This document shows positions 18,733 to 27,435 of a stretch of 64,000 bases of DNA, in pieces. This DNA is from Caldilineaceae bacterium (GTDB lineage Bacteria > Chloroflexota > Anaerolineae > Caldilineales > Caldilineaceae), in the NCBI GenBank assembly GCA_020634755.1, contig JACKBC010000006.1, positions 142,483 through 206,482 on the forward strand, written 5' to 3'. The stretch's first letter is position 1. Each line of letters opens with the position of its first letter. Made by a program: the position numbers and the translations under genes. Below the pieces are notes generated by a model. It did not search any database and was not told the origin of the DNA. It saw nothing but the letters and a program-made list of their open reading frames with translations.

Positions 18733-18794
18733 TTTCTCATTGCCGATAGGCTCTAATTTTCATTCGATAAATTTCATCCAACCGCATAAAACGG

Positions 18795-19637
18795 TTATAC
18801 CGCAATCATCATCAGCGCGGCCATGGCCAGCCCGGCGCCCCACCGTTGCGATGGCGTGAGCCGCTCATTCAGCAGAAGGCGAGCCAGCAGCAGCGTGGTG
18901 GCGGGGTAGAGCGATGAAAGCACGGCGGCAATATCGAGCCGTCCGGCTTGGGCGGCCAGCACAAAGAAGATGTTGCCAGCTGCATCAAAGAGCCCAGCCA
19001 GCCCGATAATCGGCCATTGGCCGGGGGCCGAAAAGCCGCCGCGCGGCTGTGTGACCAAGAAGAGCCCCAAGATCAGCACAGAGACAATGCGGGCGCCGGT
19101 CAACGGCCAGAAGACCGAGCCAGCGCTCACATGGTCGAACAGCACATAAAAGAGCGCAAACCCCGTGCCCGCCAACACGGGCAGCCGGAATTCGCGCCAG
19201 CGGGCGCCGACCAAATTGGTGCTGCCCGCCAGCAGCCAAACCGCAGCCAGCGCCACGCCAAACCCCAGCAGCTGCAGCGGCGGCGGCGCGCCTTCTTTTA
19301 CCGCGCCCACCACAATGGGAATCACCGCTGTGACAATGGCGGCTACCGGCGCCGTTACGCCCATGCTGCCTTGGGATAGCCCCTGGTAAAAGGCCAGCAG
19401 CCCCACCAGACCGGCAATGCCGCCCGCTACACCAAAGACCAGATCATGGGGCGTGGGCGCGCGCTCGCGGAACAGCAGCGCACAGCCCGCCATGATCACC
19501 ACTCCCAGCCCGTGGGCCAGCAAAACCACGCGATAAACATTGGTCTGCTTCGTGGCCAATCCGCCACAAAAATCACCCGCGCCCCACACTAGCGCAGAGG
19601 CCAGGCCGTATATGATGGAAAGAGTGGCGGTGGGCAT
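18795..19637 (-). CDS. EamA/DMT-superfamily transporter, second copy
   Basis: A 280-residue membrane protein with two five-helix EamA halves: LASALVWGAGDFCGGLATKQ near the start, and LARLLLNERLTPSQRWGAGL then AMAALMMIAV at the end. ATG 19637 (MPTATLSIIYG) is preferred because the 18 codons upstream in frame are polar and would precede the first membrane helix. It is not closely related to the EamA protein at 13789. The 5' region contains the R5 array at 19662. Confidence 0.85.
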   Translation of the reverse strand: MPTATLSIIYGLASALVWGAGDFCGGLATKQTNVYRVVLLAHGLGVVIMAGCALLFRERAPTPHDLVFGVAGGIAGLVGLLAFYQGLSQGSMGVTAPVAAIVTAVIPIVVGAVKEGAPPPLQLLGFGVALAAVWLLAGSTNLVGARWREFRLPVLAGTGFALFYVLFDHVSAGSVFWPLTGARIVSVLILGLFLVTQPRGGFSAPGQWPIIGLAGLFDAAGNIFFVLAAQAGRLDIAAVLSSLYPATTLLLARLLLNERLTPSQRWGAGLAMAALMMIAV

Positions 19638-19661
19638 GGTGTTTCGTCTCGTGGTTGGGAT

Positions 19662-19769
19662 GGTCGAGGGGTCAAGTAGTCTTGTGGTCAAGTAGTCTTA
19701 TGGTCAGGTAGTCGAATAGTCAAATTATCTACTCGACTGCCTGACCATAAGACCAAGGACTACCCGACC
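19662..19769. repeat. R5 iterated/inverted array (8-nt word RGTCNNRT)
   Basis: Eight consecutive 8-mers from 19662 fit (A/G)GTCnnnn: GGTCGAGG, GGTCAAGT, AGTCTTGT, GGTCAAGT, AGTCTTAT, GGTCAGGT, AGTCGAAT, AGTCAAAT. The following stretch carries the complement, with GAC at 19735, 19743, 19751, 19758 and 19766. The result is a large imperfect stem filling the gap between the amidohydrolase stop and the EamA gene. Confidence 0.85.
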
Positions 19770-19771
19770 AA

Positions 19772-21202
19772 TTACCGATACGGATTCTCAAATTGGGGCG
19801 GCTCTTTGTCGGTCGGGATGGGAGCAATGTAGGGCGTTGCGCTGGTGGCCGCGTCGAATTCGGCGCGCACGGCTTGCAACTGGGCCGGATCGTCAAATAG
19901 ATCCAGCGCGGCCCGCGCCATGACCTTGGCTGCATACATCATGCCCTTGTGGCCAATGCTCATGCCGCCGGACGCCACCACGCCCCAAGAGTGGGCGGCC
20001 ACGTTGAGCGGCCAACACGCCGTATGCAACATGCTCACCGGCGCTTTCCAGCTCAAGTCGCCCACGTCGGTAGAGGCCGTGTGAACTTTGCCTTCGTCCA
20101 GGCTAGCGTAGACGTCGCCCAGCAGCGACTCGGCGGCTTCGTTGGCGGAAAGGCCCAGCGAGCGCGCCACAAAATCGCTGTTGCCCGGCGCGTTGTTGGC
20201 GTTGATCTCAGCGGCAAACGCCTTTTCCGCCGCCGTAAAGGGAATGGGGCCAATCTCCTGCATGGCTTCGTATTGCAGATCAGCCAGCGCGTGGTTGTTG
20301 AGCACGCAGTTTGTGCCGTGCTCCACTATCTCTTCCAGCTGCGTCTCGGTCATCATGGCGGCGCCTTGGGCAATGTTGCGCACGCGGCGCACCACTTCCT
20401 GCACCTGCGCCGGCAGATGGGCGCGCACGTAATAGTAAACTTCGGCCTTGTCCGGCACAATGTTGGGGAAGGTGCCGCCGCCATCGGTAATCACATAGTG
20501 GATGCGCACTTGGTCTTCCACGTGTTCGCGCAAAAAGTTGACGCCCACGTTCATCAGCTCCACGGCGTCTAGCGCCGAGCGGCCCATGTGGGGCGCCGCG
20601 CCCGCATGAGATGTGCGCCCGTGAAAGCGAAACTTCATGCTCTGCACGCCCAGGCAGCTGCCTTTGGAGGCGTAGTTGGCGTGGCCGGGGTGAAAGTTAA
20701 AAGCCGCGTCCAGATCATCAAAGGCGCCGGCGCGCGCCATATAGGCTTTGCCCGAACCGCCTTCTTCCGCCGGACAGCCGTAATAGCGCACCGTGCCGGG
20801 CGTGCCCGTTTCCTGTAGCCACTGTTTGACCGCTACGGCTGCGGCCAGCGCGCCGGTGCCCAACAGGTTATGACCGCAGCCGTGGCCATGCCCGCCGGCC
20901 TGGATGGGTGCGGGCGCGCCCTGCACCTTTTGTGAAAGACCGGGCAGCGCATCATATTCACCGGCAAAGCCAATCACCGGTCCCGCCTGGCCAGTGCGCC
21001 ACTCGGCAATAAAGGCGGTGTTGAGCCCGCCAATGTCCCAGGTGATCTCAAAGCCGGCCTCTTCCATAAAATCGGCCTGCAATTTGGATGCTTTGAATTC
21101 CTGAAAACGAATTTCAGGATTGGCCCAGATCTCATCGGCCATTTCGGTAAAGTGAGGTTCATTCTGATCCAGCCAGGTGGTGATTTCGGACTTGGCTTTC
21201 AT
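19772..21202 (-). CDS. M20 amidohydrolase, AbgB-like
   Basis: This metal-dependent amidohydrolase resembles the B subunit of p-aminobenzoyl-glutamate hydrolase, 476 residues. Metal-site motifs are GHGHGCGHNLLG, CPAEEGGSGK and the AbgB-type STDVGDLSW. The dimerisation domain lies between, near FHGRTSHAGAAPHMG. The likely reaction is hydrolysis of an N-acyl or aminobenzoyl amide, releasing glutamate. Start: ATG 21202 with GAGGAGA about 9 nt upstream. An AbgA or AbgT partner is not present. Confidence 0.92.
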   Translation of the reverse strand: MKAKSEITTWLDQNEPHFTEMADEIWANPEIRFQEFKASKLQADFMEEAGFEITWDIGGLNTAFIAEWRTGQAGPVIGFAGEYDALPGLSQKVQGAPAPIQAGGHGHGCGHNLLGTGALAAAVAVKQWLQETGTPGTVRYYGCPAEEGGSGKAYMARAGAFDDLDAAFNFHPGHANYASKGSCLGVQSMKFRFHGRTSHAGAAPHMGRSALDAVELMNVGVNFLREHVEDQVRIHYVITDGGGTFPNIVPDKAEVYYYVRAHLPAQVQEVVRRVRNIAQGAAMMTETQLEEIVEHGTNCVLNNHALADLQYEAMQEIGPIPFTAAEKAFAAEINANNAPGNSDFVARSLGLSANEAAESLLGDVYASLDEGKVHTASTDVGDLSWKAPVSMLHTACWPLNVAAHSWGVVASGGMSIGHKGMMYAAKVMARAALDLFDDPAQLQAVRAEFDAATSATPYIAPIPTDKEPPQFENPYR

Positions 21203-21496
21203 GTGGCAAGGTCTCCTCTGTGAAACAAAAAATATTTTTAACCGCAGATCGCGCGGATTTTATGCTCTGTAAGAGATAAATCTGTGTAATCTATGGTTGA
21301 TTTTGGTCGTTATTCATATTCTATCGGTAAAGTTACATCACCGGTAAAGATACATTAACGTGGCGCCCGCACGTGAATCAATGCGTTGCCGAATCTCTTC
21401 AACCAGCGTGGGATGGGGAGCTGCTGAATCCGCGCGAAAATCGGGCCGCAACCCAACAGCATCAGAAATGCAATATCGGTGATCCATAATATACAT

Positions 21497-21577
21497 GACG
21501 TACGCAGCGCCAATGGAGATTGCCAGGCGAGCCTAACATGGCTGACTCGATAATTTCTCCTAAGGCTTGTGTAGGTC
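21497..21577 (+). repeat. R2 element, diverged copy
   Basis: ACGTACGCAGCGCC on the left and GGCTTGTGTAGGTC on the right match the R2 ends with a few substitutions. No clear target duplication remains. Confidence 0.6.
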
Positions 21578-21790
21578 TTCATGTAGTTGTACGGCTCATT
21601 GTGTATTAACAAAATAGTACTGGTATTCCAGAAGTTCGACTTCTCCGAGAAGTCAACCTCTCTGCCAGTGTAAATCTATAAATTTGCCAATAATCGTATT
21701 CACCTCCTGCACACAGGTGTGTGGAATACGAACGGGATGTTGGCCAATAACCAGAATACCCCGTAAATTATGCAATAAAGCGTTAATATA

Positions 21791-21872
21791 TCAAAGTGGT
21801 GCGCCCAAAGCTGTGCTGGATTCCTGAATCGAGACCGATGCCCGAATCGCCAACAGCCTTGCTGTGTACTGA
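21791..21872 (+). repeat. R1 element with 3-bp duplication
   Basis: The right half is well conserved (AATCGAGACCGATGCCCGAATCGCC, ending TACTGA); the left half is diverged. ATA occurs immediately on both sides (21788-21790 and 21873-21875). Confidence 0.6.
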
Positions 21873-21941
21873 ATATAGACGACAACAGGCATGAACAACT
21901 GATGCTGAAACAAAGTCAAATTCCATGATGGGAGGATAATG

Positions 21942-22705
21942 ATGAAACTACAGGGAAAAGTTGCTGTCATTACGGGAGCCGCTTCGGGTATGGGGCTAGC
22001 TATGGCCACACGCTTTGCGGCGGAGGGCGCCAGCGTGGTGGCTGGCGATTGGAATGCCGAACGGCTAGGGGCGGCTGTCAAACAGATACAGGCCGACGGC
22101 GGTACGATTGTGGGGGCGCAGGGCAACATTGCCGACCAGGCCGCGGCGGAAGGTCTCATCGAGCAGGCGCTCAATACCTATGGCGGGCTGCATATTTTGG
22201 TCAATAATGCGGGCGTCATGGATTACATGCAGGGCGTCGGCGAGTTAGCTGACGATGTGTGGCGCCGTGTCTTGGGTATCAATTTGGATGGCCCCATGTT
22301 TACCAGTCGCCGCGCCGTGCAGCACATGCTGGCACATGGCGGCGGCGCCATTGTAAATGTTGCCTCCACGGCTGGGCTGCATGGCGGCGCCGCGGGCGCG
22401 GCCTATACGACCTCCAAACATGCGCTGGTGGGGCTCACCCGCAGCACGGCCTGGATGTACGCCAAGCGGGGATTCGCTGTAACGCCATTTGTCCTGGCGC
22501 CACCATGACCAATATTGCTGAATCCATGCCCCAAGAGCGGCTGGATCCAACAGGGGCGCAACGCGCGGCTGAATTTGCCGGGCTGGTTCCAGCCTATCTG
22601 GAACCGACAGACATTGCCGCCTTGGCCCTCTTCCTGGCCTCGGACGAAGCGCGTTATATTAATGGCGCCATCATACCGGCAGATGGTGGCTGGGACGCGG
22701 TCTAA
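21942..22705 (+). pseudogene. Short-chain dehydrogenase with a single-base frameshift
   Basis: The first frame gives a normal SDR N-terminus: GAASGMGLAMATRFAAEGAS (cofactor loop), NNAGVMDY, then ASTAGLHGGAAGAAYTTSKH, which supplies the catalytic Ser/Tyr/Lys. After KRG at about 22471 the frame runs into a stop at 22506. The +1 frame continues perfectly as GIRCNAICPGATMTNIAESM to the canonical DGGWDAV end at 22705. Adding one G to the GGGG run at 22468-22471 restores a full-length SDR of about 254 residues. It is either a real frameshift mutation or a sequencing error. ATG 21942 follows GGAGG by 6 nt. Confidence 0.85.
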
Positions 22706-22716
22706 ATAGTGCATCA

Positions 22717-22825
22717 CTGTCATTCAGGTAGCAAAAAGTGCGTCGCACGGTGTCCGGCATTTTGGCCTTACCATTCGGGTGGCGCACCGTGCGTCGCACT
22801 GAAAGCGGGCTTCACTCAATGACAG
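22717..22825. repeat. Palindromic element with GTGCGTCGCAC boxes
   Basis: CTGTCATT (22717) and AATGACAG (22818) bracket two inverted copies of AGTGCGTCGCACGGTG. The same GTGCGTCGCAC core recurs in R3 elements and in the element at 40066. It begins 12 bp after the SDR stop. Confidence 0.55.
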
Positions 22826-22855
22826 GGAAAAGCGTATTCCAAACGCCGATATAAC

Positions 22856-22961
22856 TGAGGGGTGTGCATAAGCTTTCAGTCGCGTAGAGACGATTAGCGT
22901 GCGTCGCACGCGGGTCTCCGAGACATGTTGCACTCGCGTATCGAATTATGCACGCCCCTCA
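22856..22961. repeat. R3 element, 106-bp internal-deletion form
   Basis: The ends are TGAGGGGTGTGCATAA and TTATGCACGCCCCTCA. Compared with the reverse complement of the copy at 51401, it is nearly identical at both ends but lacks 53 bp between two GTGCGTC(A/G)CAC boxes. Flanks TATAAC and TCTAAG match at 4 of 6. Confidence 0.75.
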
Positions 22962-23774
22962 TCTAAGGCTTTTCCAAAAATTAAAATACCCTTTTTGAAT
23001 GGAAGAAAGCTGCCGCAACAAGCGGGAGCCATTCCTCTGGAAGCTGTTTCACATGGATAATTATTTTTCTTGAATGGCCTAAATGCCGTTCTTTTGATGC
23101 CTCCTCTACGTTACAATTCCGTTTGAGCAGAATGAAAAATTTGGATACCCACCGGAGTGATATGCAGCTGTATTCCTACATACATATATACATACAAGAG
23201 ATGAACATGAGTATCAAACTCTCTCTGACGCTTTGCGGCAAGCGGGCTTGCGCATTTATCCCCCACATAATCTAGAGCGGCCCGCCACGTTAACCAAGCG
23301 CGAATTCGAGCTATTCTATCTGCTCTATTTACATAGTGGACAAGTGTTTACGTTGCCCCAAATTGCCGAGACAATTTGGGGATTTACTGGGCACGGCGCA
23401 CGATTTGCCAAGTTGCCGGATCGACTATGATCAATCCATAACCGCTACGCCCGGCTGTAGTTACATAAAGCGGGTTTACTGGCATAGGTGTAGCGGCATT
23501 CACGGGCCGTTGTGCAAGCTGTTGTTGGACGGCGTCAATGGCGGTGCAGCCGCTTAGGAATAATACAATTAGGGGCCGTACTTACGTCGCAGACATCACG
23601 TGGAAAACTCCGAATCCAGACCGCCGCCAGATTTGTTATTGTCCCGCCATTGGCTGCGTCGGGTGCGTTGACGCCGATGAAAAGAAGTATAGCTACCCCG
23701 TGTGACAAAGCTATATGTAATCCCGTGACAAACGCGTGACAAAATGGGTTTCCGCCCAATCCCAATTTGGGGGA
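22962..23774. other. Gene-poor region with a decayed regulator remnant
   Basis: Apart from the winged-helix remnant at 23233-23430, nothing coding is supported. The open frames at 23512-23820 overlap one another and lack ribosome sites. Confidence 0.5.
23233..23430 (+). pseudogene. Remnant of an OmpR-type response regulator C-terminal domain
   Basis: The frame contains LTKREFELFYLLYLHSGQVF followed by TLPQIAETIWG, which matches the helix-turn-helix part of the Trans_reg_C winged helix. It then stops early, losing the recognition helix and wing. No receiver domain or start codon with a ribosome site precedes it. A possible wing fragment (YIKRVYW) occurs in another frame near 23458. Confidence 0.45.
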
Positions 23775-23803
23775 TTGACAAATGATATACTTTGCGATAG
23801 GAT
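23775..23803 (+). promoter_or_regulatory. Sigma70-type promoter of the TetR gene
   Basis: TTGACA at 23775-23780, a 17-nt spacer, then TAGGAT at 23798-23803. The operator-like palindrome begins at the next base. Confidence 0.75.
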
Positions 23804-23821
23804 ATTGAACGAACGTTCAAT
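23804..23821. promoter_or_regulatory. TetR-type operator (autoregulatory)
   Basis: ATTGAACG-AA-CGTTCAAT is a perfect palindrome of two 8-bp arms directly after the -10 box, 30 bp before the TetR start. Its position and symmetry fit repression of its own transcription. Confidence 0.75.
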
Positions 23822-23851
23822 CAATATAAGTAAAGCAAGACACAGAAGTCT

Positions 23852-24421
23852 ATGGACCAAGTAGAAGACAAACGCACCGCCATCCTGGAAGCCACGCTGC
23901 GGCTCATCTCCCAATACGGCTTTCACGGCACGGCCATGTCCAAAGTAGCCAAGGAAGCGGGCGTCAGCGCCGGGATTATCTATCACTATTTTGCCAGCAA
24001 AGATGCGCTGATCGATGAACTCTATCGGACGCTCAAGCGCCGCTCCAGCCAGGCCATGCTGGCAGGATTTGATGCGGATCGGCCGTTGCGCGGCCAAATT
24101 CGACTAATCTTGCAAAACATTTTTCGCTACTACATTCAGCATCCCGCCGAATCGGCCTTTGTGGAGCAATATACGCGCTCCCCCTATTTTAGCCCCGCCA
24201 TCGAAGAAGAAGTGAAGGGCTGCTATTGGCCGGTGGTGGAAGCGTTCCATCGCGCCCAGGCCGAGATGTTGATCAAAGAACTGCCCTTCGAAGTGGTAGC
24301 CGCGTTGACGCTGGATGTGGCCACATCGCTGGCGCAAAAGCACGACGCCGGTCTGGTCACCATGACCGATGAGTTAATCGACCGCGTGGTCGATGCATCG
24401 TGGGAAGCCATCCGCCGCTAA
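23852..24421 (+). CDS. TetR/AcrR-family transcriptional regulator
   Basis: A 189-residue dimeric repressor. Residues 7-55 form the TetR helix-turn-helix: ILEATLRLISQYGFHGTAMS, then KEAGVSAGIIYHYFASKDAL. The remaining all-helical part is the ligand and dimer domain, which predicts nothing about the inducer. A perfect palindrome overlaps its promoter, and a related palindrome lies just after the gene, upstream of the molybdenum hydroxylase operon, so it probably represses both. Confidence 0.92.
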   Translation: MDQVEDKRTAILEATLRLISQYGFHGTAMSKVAKEAGVSAGIIYHYFASKDALIDELYRTLKRRSSQAMLAGFDADRPLRGQIRLILQNIFRYYIQHPAESAFVEQYTRSPYFSPAIEEEVKGCYWPVVEAFHRAQAEMLIKELPFEVVAALTLDVATSLAQKHDAGLVTMTDELIDRVVDASWEAIRR

Positions 24422-24437
24422 TTTTTTTTGATATTTT

Positions 24438-24455
24438 ATTGAATGAATATTCAGT
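24438..24455. promoter_or_regulatory. Second TetR-like operator upstream of the hydroxylase operon
   Basis: ATTGAATGAATATTCAGT matches the upstream operator at 14 of 18 positions with the same 8-2-8 layout. It lies 17 bp after the TetR stop and about 300 bp before the hydroxylase start; an R1 element lies in between. Confidence 0.5.
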
Positions 24456-24619
24456 CTAATCGCCTACGGGGAAATTGTACGCGGATTTTCATCCGCACAC
24501 CAATTCAGATCTTCGTGTCATGGATTCTTTCAAGAGAAGCTGGTGGAGCAGCAAACAAACTTCTCAACCGGTACACGCAACACGCAATACGCATAATTCG
24601 TGGAATTATTTTTCTATAA

Positions 24620-24705
24620 TCAGTACACCGCAACGGTGTTGGTGATATAGGCGTCGGTCCCGACAGTTGAATCCGACTCTATCTCTTATCCTTGCGATCT
24701 ACTGA
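24620..24705 (-). repeat. R1 element with perfect 3-bp duplication
   Basis: An 86-bp copy with TCAGTA and TACTGA ends, flanked by TAA on both sides. It lies 46 bp before the hydroxylase start, in the probable leader. Confidence 0.85.
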
Positions 24706-24751
24706 TAATAGGCTAAGCTAAAATTTGATAGCGTAAAGGAGACATGCCTTC

Positions 24752-27433
24752 ATGCAAACCACGCTAAATGGCCAATTGCTCGACTTTGAGCCACGGGCCA
24801 CCGAAACCGCATTGGACGTGATCCGCCAGCGCGCCGGGCTCACCGGGACCAAGCTGGCCTGCGGCGGCGGCATCTGCGGCGCTTGCACCGTGCTGGTGGA
24901 TGGAATGCCCACATGCAGTTGCCTCATGCCCGCCACCCACATGGAGAACAAGCAGATTCAGACCGTGGAGGCGCACGGTGCGCAGAATCTGCATCCGGTG
25001 CAAAAGGCGCTCATTGCCCACGACGGCTTGCAGTGCGGCTTCTGCACGCCCGGCTTTGTCAACAGCGGCATTGCTTTCTACGAGCAGTGGCGCCAAGCCC
25101 GCGGCACAGAGACGCCCACGCGTGATGAAGTGGCGCTGGCGCTGGGCGGCAACCTCTGCCGCTGCGCCGCCTATGTGGGCATCTATGCCGCCATTCAACA
25201 GGCCTGTGCCGGCGATTTTGACGCCGTAAATGAAGTGCAGCCGCCGCGCGTGGATGCGTTGGAAAAGGTGACCGGCGCCGCCAAATATACGGTCGATGTG
25301 GTTCTGCCCGGCCAGTTAGAAGGCAAAATTCTGCGCTCTGCGTATCCCCATGCCATGATCAAAGCGGTGGATGTGGCGGCCGCACGCGCCATGGACGGCG
25401 TCGTAGCTGTGGCCGATCTGATGGAGGGCCAAACCCGCGTGCGTTACGTAGGCCAGCCCATTTATGGCGTGGCCGCCGTCGATGAACGCACCGCCGCGGC
25501 CGCACTGGCGGCCATCCGCGTTGACTATGACGTGCAGCCCGCCGTCATCGGTATGGAACAAGCCCAAGCAGACGGCGCGCCTGAAGTTTACGCCGATGAC
25601 AAAAGCCATATTCCCGTGTCGGCAGAAGGCTTCAACTTACCCGGAACCTGGCAAAACAATGTGCGCCGCAGCCTGGTCAAAGCCACTTCCTGGCGACCGG
25701 CCGCGGCCCGCCGCCGGGTGGATGCGGCGCGCGCGGGCCAGCCCACCAACTTGGTTGAGCATACGTACCGCAATGCTCAGCAGGTCCACACCACGCTGGA
25801 GCCACACGCCAGCCTGGCCAGCTGGGATGGCCCCGACCAGCTCACCGTCTACGCCTCCACGCAGGGCGTACACGCGCTGCGCACCATTTTGGCCGACCAT
25901 TTTGATCTGGAGAAGGAGCAAGTGCAGGTCCACAGCCAATATATTGGGGGCGGCTTTGGCGGCAAACAGCGCATGTATGCCGAAATCATTGCCGCCGTCA
26001 CGCTGGCCCGCTACGCCAATGCGCCGGTGCGTGTGGTTGGCAGCCGCGTGGACGAATTGAGCTACGCCAGCTTGCGACCCGGCGTTGTCACCCAGGCGGC
26101 GCTGGTGACCAAGGCCGATGGCGCCCCAGAAGCCATGACCATCAAAGCGTTTGGCGACAGCGGCGTAGCCATCGGCTCGCTGGGCGCCACCATGTATGGC
26201 CTGGCGGCGCCGCGCGTTTTGCGCGATATGGAAGACGCCAACGTGGTCAACAACACGCCGCCCGGCTCCCCGTTCCGCGGGCCGGATATTCCGCCCGTGC
26301 TCTGGGCCATTGAGCAGGCGGCCGATGAGGCGGCCTGCAAGCACAATTTGGACCCCGTGGCCTTGCGCCGCAAGTGGTTTCCAGACCACGAAATTCGCAA
26401 CCGCCTGCTGGATTGGGTGGAAGCGCTGCCGGTCTGGCAAGGCCGCAGCGCTGTGGCCAGTAGTGCCGGGCGCTATAAGCAGGGCGTCGGCCTGGCCATG
26501 GCCAGCTGGGCGTTTATCTATAACCCGGATGTGCAGGTGACGGTGAGTTCATCGCCAACGGGAATTACCGTCAGCACGGCCACCCAAGATATTGGTAACG
26601 GCACGCGCACGGCGCTGGCCAAAGCAGTTGAAGATGTTCTGGGCATTCCCCGCAACCAAGTGGTCGTTCAGATCGGCGCGGCCGATCTGCCCTTGGGGCC
26701 GGTGGCGGGCGGCAGCCAGGTGACCAGCTCGGTCTATCCCACGGCTCATAAAGCGGCTCAAGACGTGATGGCGCACCTGGTCAAGGAGGCCGAAAGCCGG
26801 TTGGGCTTGCAAAATGTGCGGGCCGTCAATGGTGGCGTTGAACATGCCGCCGGCTTTACGCCCTGGTCGGCCATTTTGGCGCAGGCCGCTCCCTTTAGCG
26901 CCACCGACAAGCGCGGCGCCGAGCGCGGTCCGCTGGGGTTGCGCATCAACATGTCGCGCGGCGAGGATGACCCGGCCATCGGCATGCGCATGGGTCACGC
27001 CGCGGTTGTGGCGCAAGTGGAGGTGGACACGCGGCTGGGCAAAATTCGCCCGCTACACATGTGGAGCAGACTGGCCGTGGGCAACATTCACGTGTCCGAA
27101 CTGGCGCGCAGCCAGGTGTACGGCGGCGTGATCCAGGGGCTGGGCTATGCGCTTTACGAGCAGAAACAGTATGACCTGGCAACCGGTCATACACTGAGCG
27201 CCAACCTCAATGACTATCGCATTCCCGGCATTGGGGACGCGCCTGAAATCACGGTCGATTTTGATGAAAAAGGCTTTGAAGAGATTCGTGGCCAAGGCGT
27301 CGGGCTGGCCGAGTTGGCTACCGTGGGCGTGGCCGCGGCGGTGGGCAATGCCGTGCATCATGCCACTGGCTGGCGTCCGCTCAACACGCCGATCACACCG
27401 CTGGATGTGGTGGCGGGACTGAAGGGGAGATAA
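24752..27433 (+). CDS. Molybdenum hydroxylase: fused 2Fe-2S and molybdopterin subunits (PaoA-PaoC-like)
   Basis: Residues 1-160 are the ferredoxin-like domain with plant-type cysteines (C37, C42, C45, C57) and the second cluster (C95, C98, C136, C138; QCGFCTPG and NLCRC). Residues about 165-893 are the aldehyde/xanthine dehydrogenase Mo domain: EKVTGAAKYTVDV at the start, GGGFGGKQ, PFRGPD, and GLAELATVGVAAAVGNAVHH near the end, supplying the catalytic Glu. In E. coli PaoABC these are separate polypeptides, so this is a fusion. AAAGGAGA lies 8 nt before the ATG. It probably oxidises aromatic aldehydes or N-heterocycles. Confidence 0.92.
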   Translation: MQTTLNGQLLDFEPRATETALDVIRQRAGLTGTKLACGGGICGACTVLVDGMPTCSCLMPATHMENKQIQTVEAHGAQNLHPVQKALIAHDGLQCGFCTPGFVNSGIAFYEQWRQARGTETPTRDEVALALGGNLCRCAAYVGIYAAIQQACAGDFDAVNEVQPPRVDALEKVTGAAKYTVDVVLPGQLEGKILRSAYPHAMIKAVDVAAARAMDGVVAVADLMEGQTRVRYVGQPIYGVAAVDERTAAAALAAIRVDYDVQPAVIGMEQAQADGAPEVYADDKSHIPVSAEGFNLPGTWQNNVRRSLVKATSWRPAAARRRVDAARAGQPTNLVEHTYRNAQQVHTTLEPHASLASWDGPDQLTVYASTQGVHALRTILADHFDLEKEQVQVHSQYIGGGFGGKQRMYAEIIAAVTLARYANAPVRVVGSRVDELSYASLRPGVVTQAALVTKADGAPEAMTIKAFGDSGVAIGSLGATMYGLAAPRVLRDMEDANVVNNTPPGSPFRGPDIPPVLWAIEQAADEAACKHNLDPVALRRKWFPDHEIRNRLLDWVEALPVWQGRSAVASSAGRYKQGVGLAMASWAFIYNPDVQVTVSSSPTGITVSTATQDIGNGTRTALAKAVEDVLGIPRNQVVVQIGAADLPLGPVAGGSQVTSSVYPTAHKAAQDVMAHLVKEAESRLGLQNVRAVNGGVEHAAGFTPWSAILAQAAPFSATDKRGAERGPLGLRINMSRGEDDPAIGMRMGHAAVVAQVEVDTRLGKIRPLHMWSRLAVGNIHVSELARSQVYGGVIQGLGYALYEQKQYDLATGHTLSANLNDYRIPGIGDAPEITVDFDEKGFEEIRGQGVGLAELATVGVAAAVGNAVHHATGWRPLNTPITPLDVVAGLKGR

Positions 27434-27435
27434 GC

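Larger units (their letters stand above)
21203..21941. other. 739-bp gene-free region with two mobile-like repeats
   Basis: It contains an R2 copy (21497-21577) and an R1 copy (21791-21872). Short open frames here overlap the repeats and lack ribosome sites. The segment 21580-21780 shows only AT-rich sequence without recognisable structure. Confidence 0.6.

Noticed and set aside
22717..22961. CRISPR array suspected from repeated GTGCGTCGCAC
   Set aside because: The units are inverted and irregularly spaced, with no uniform spacers and no cas genes.
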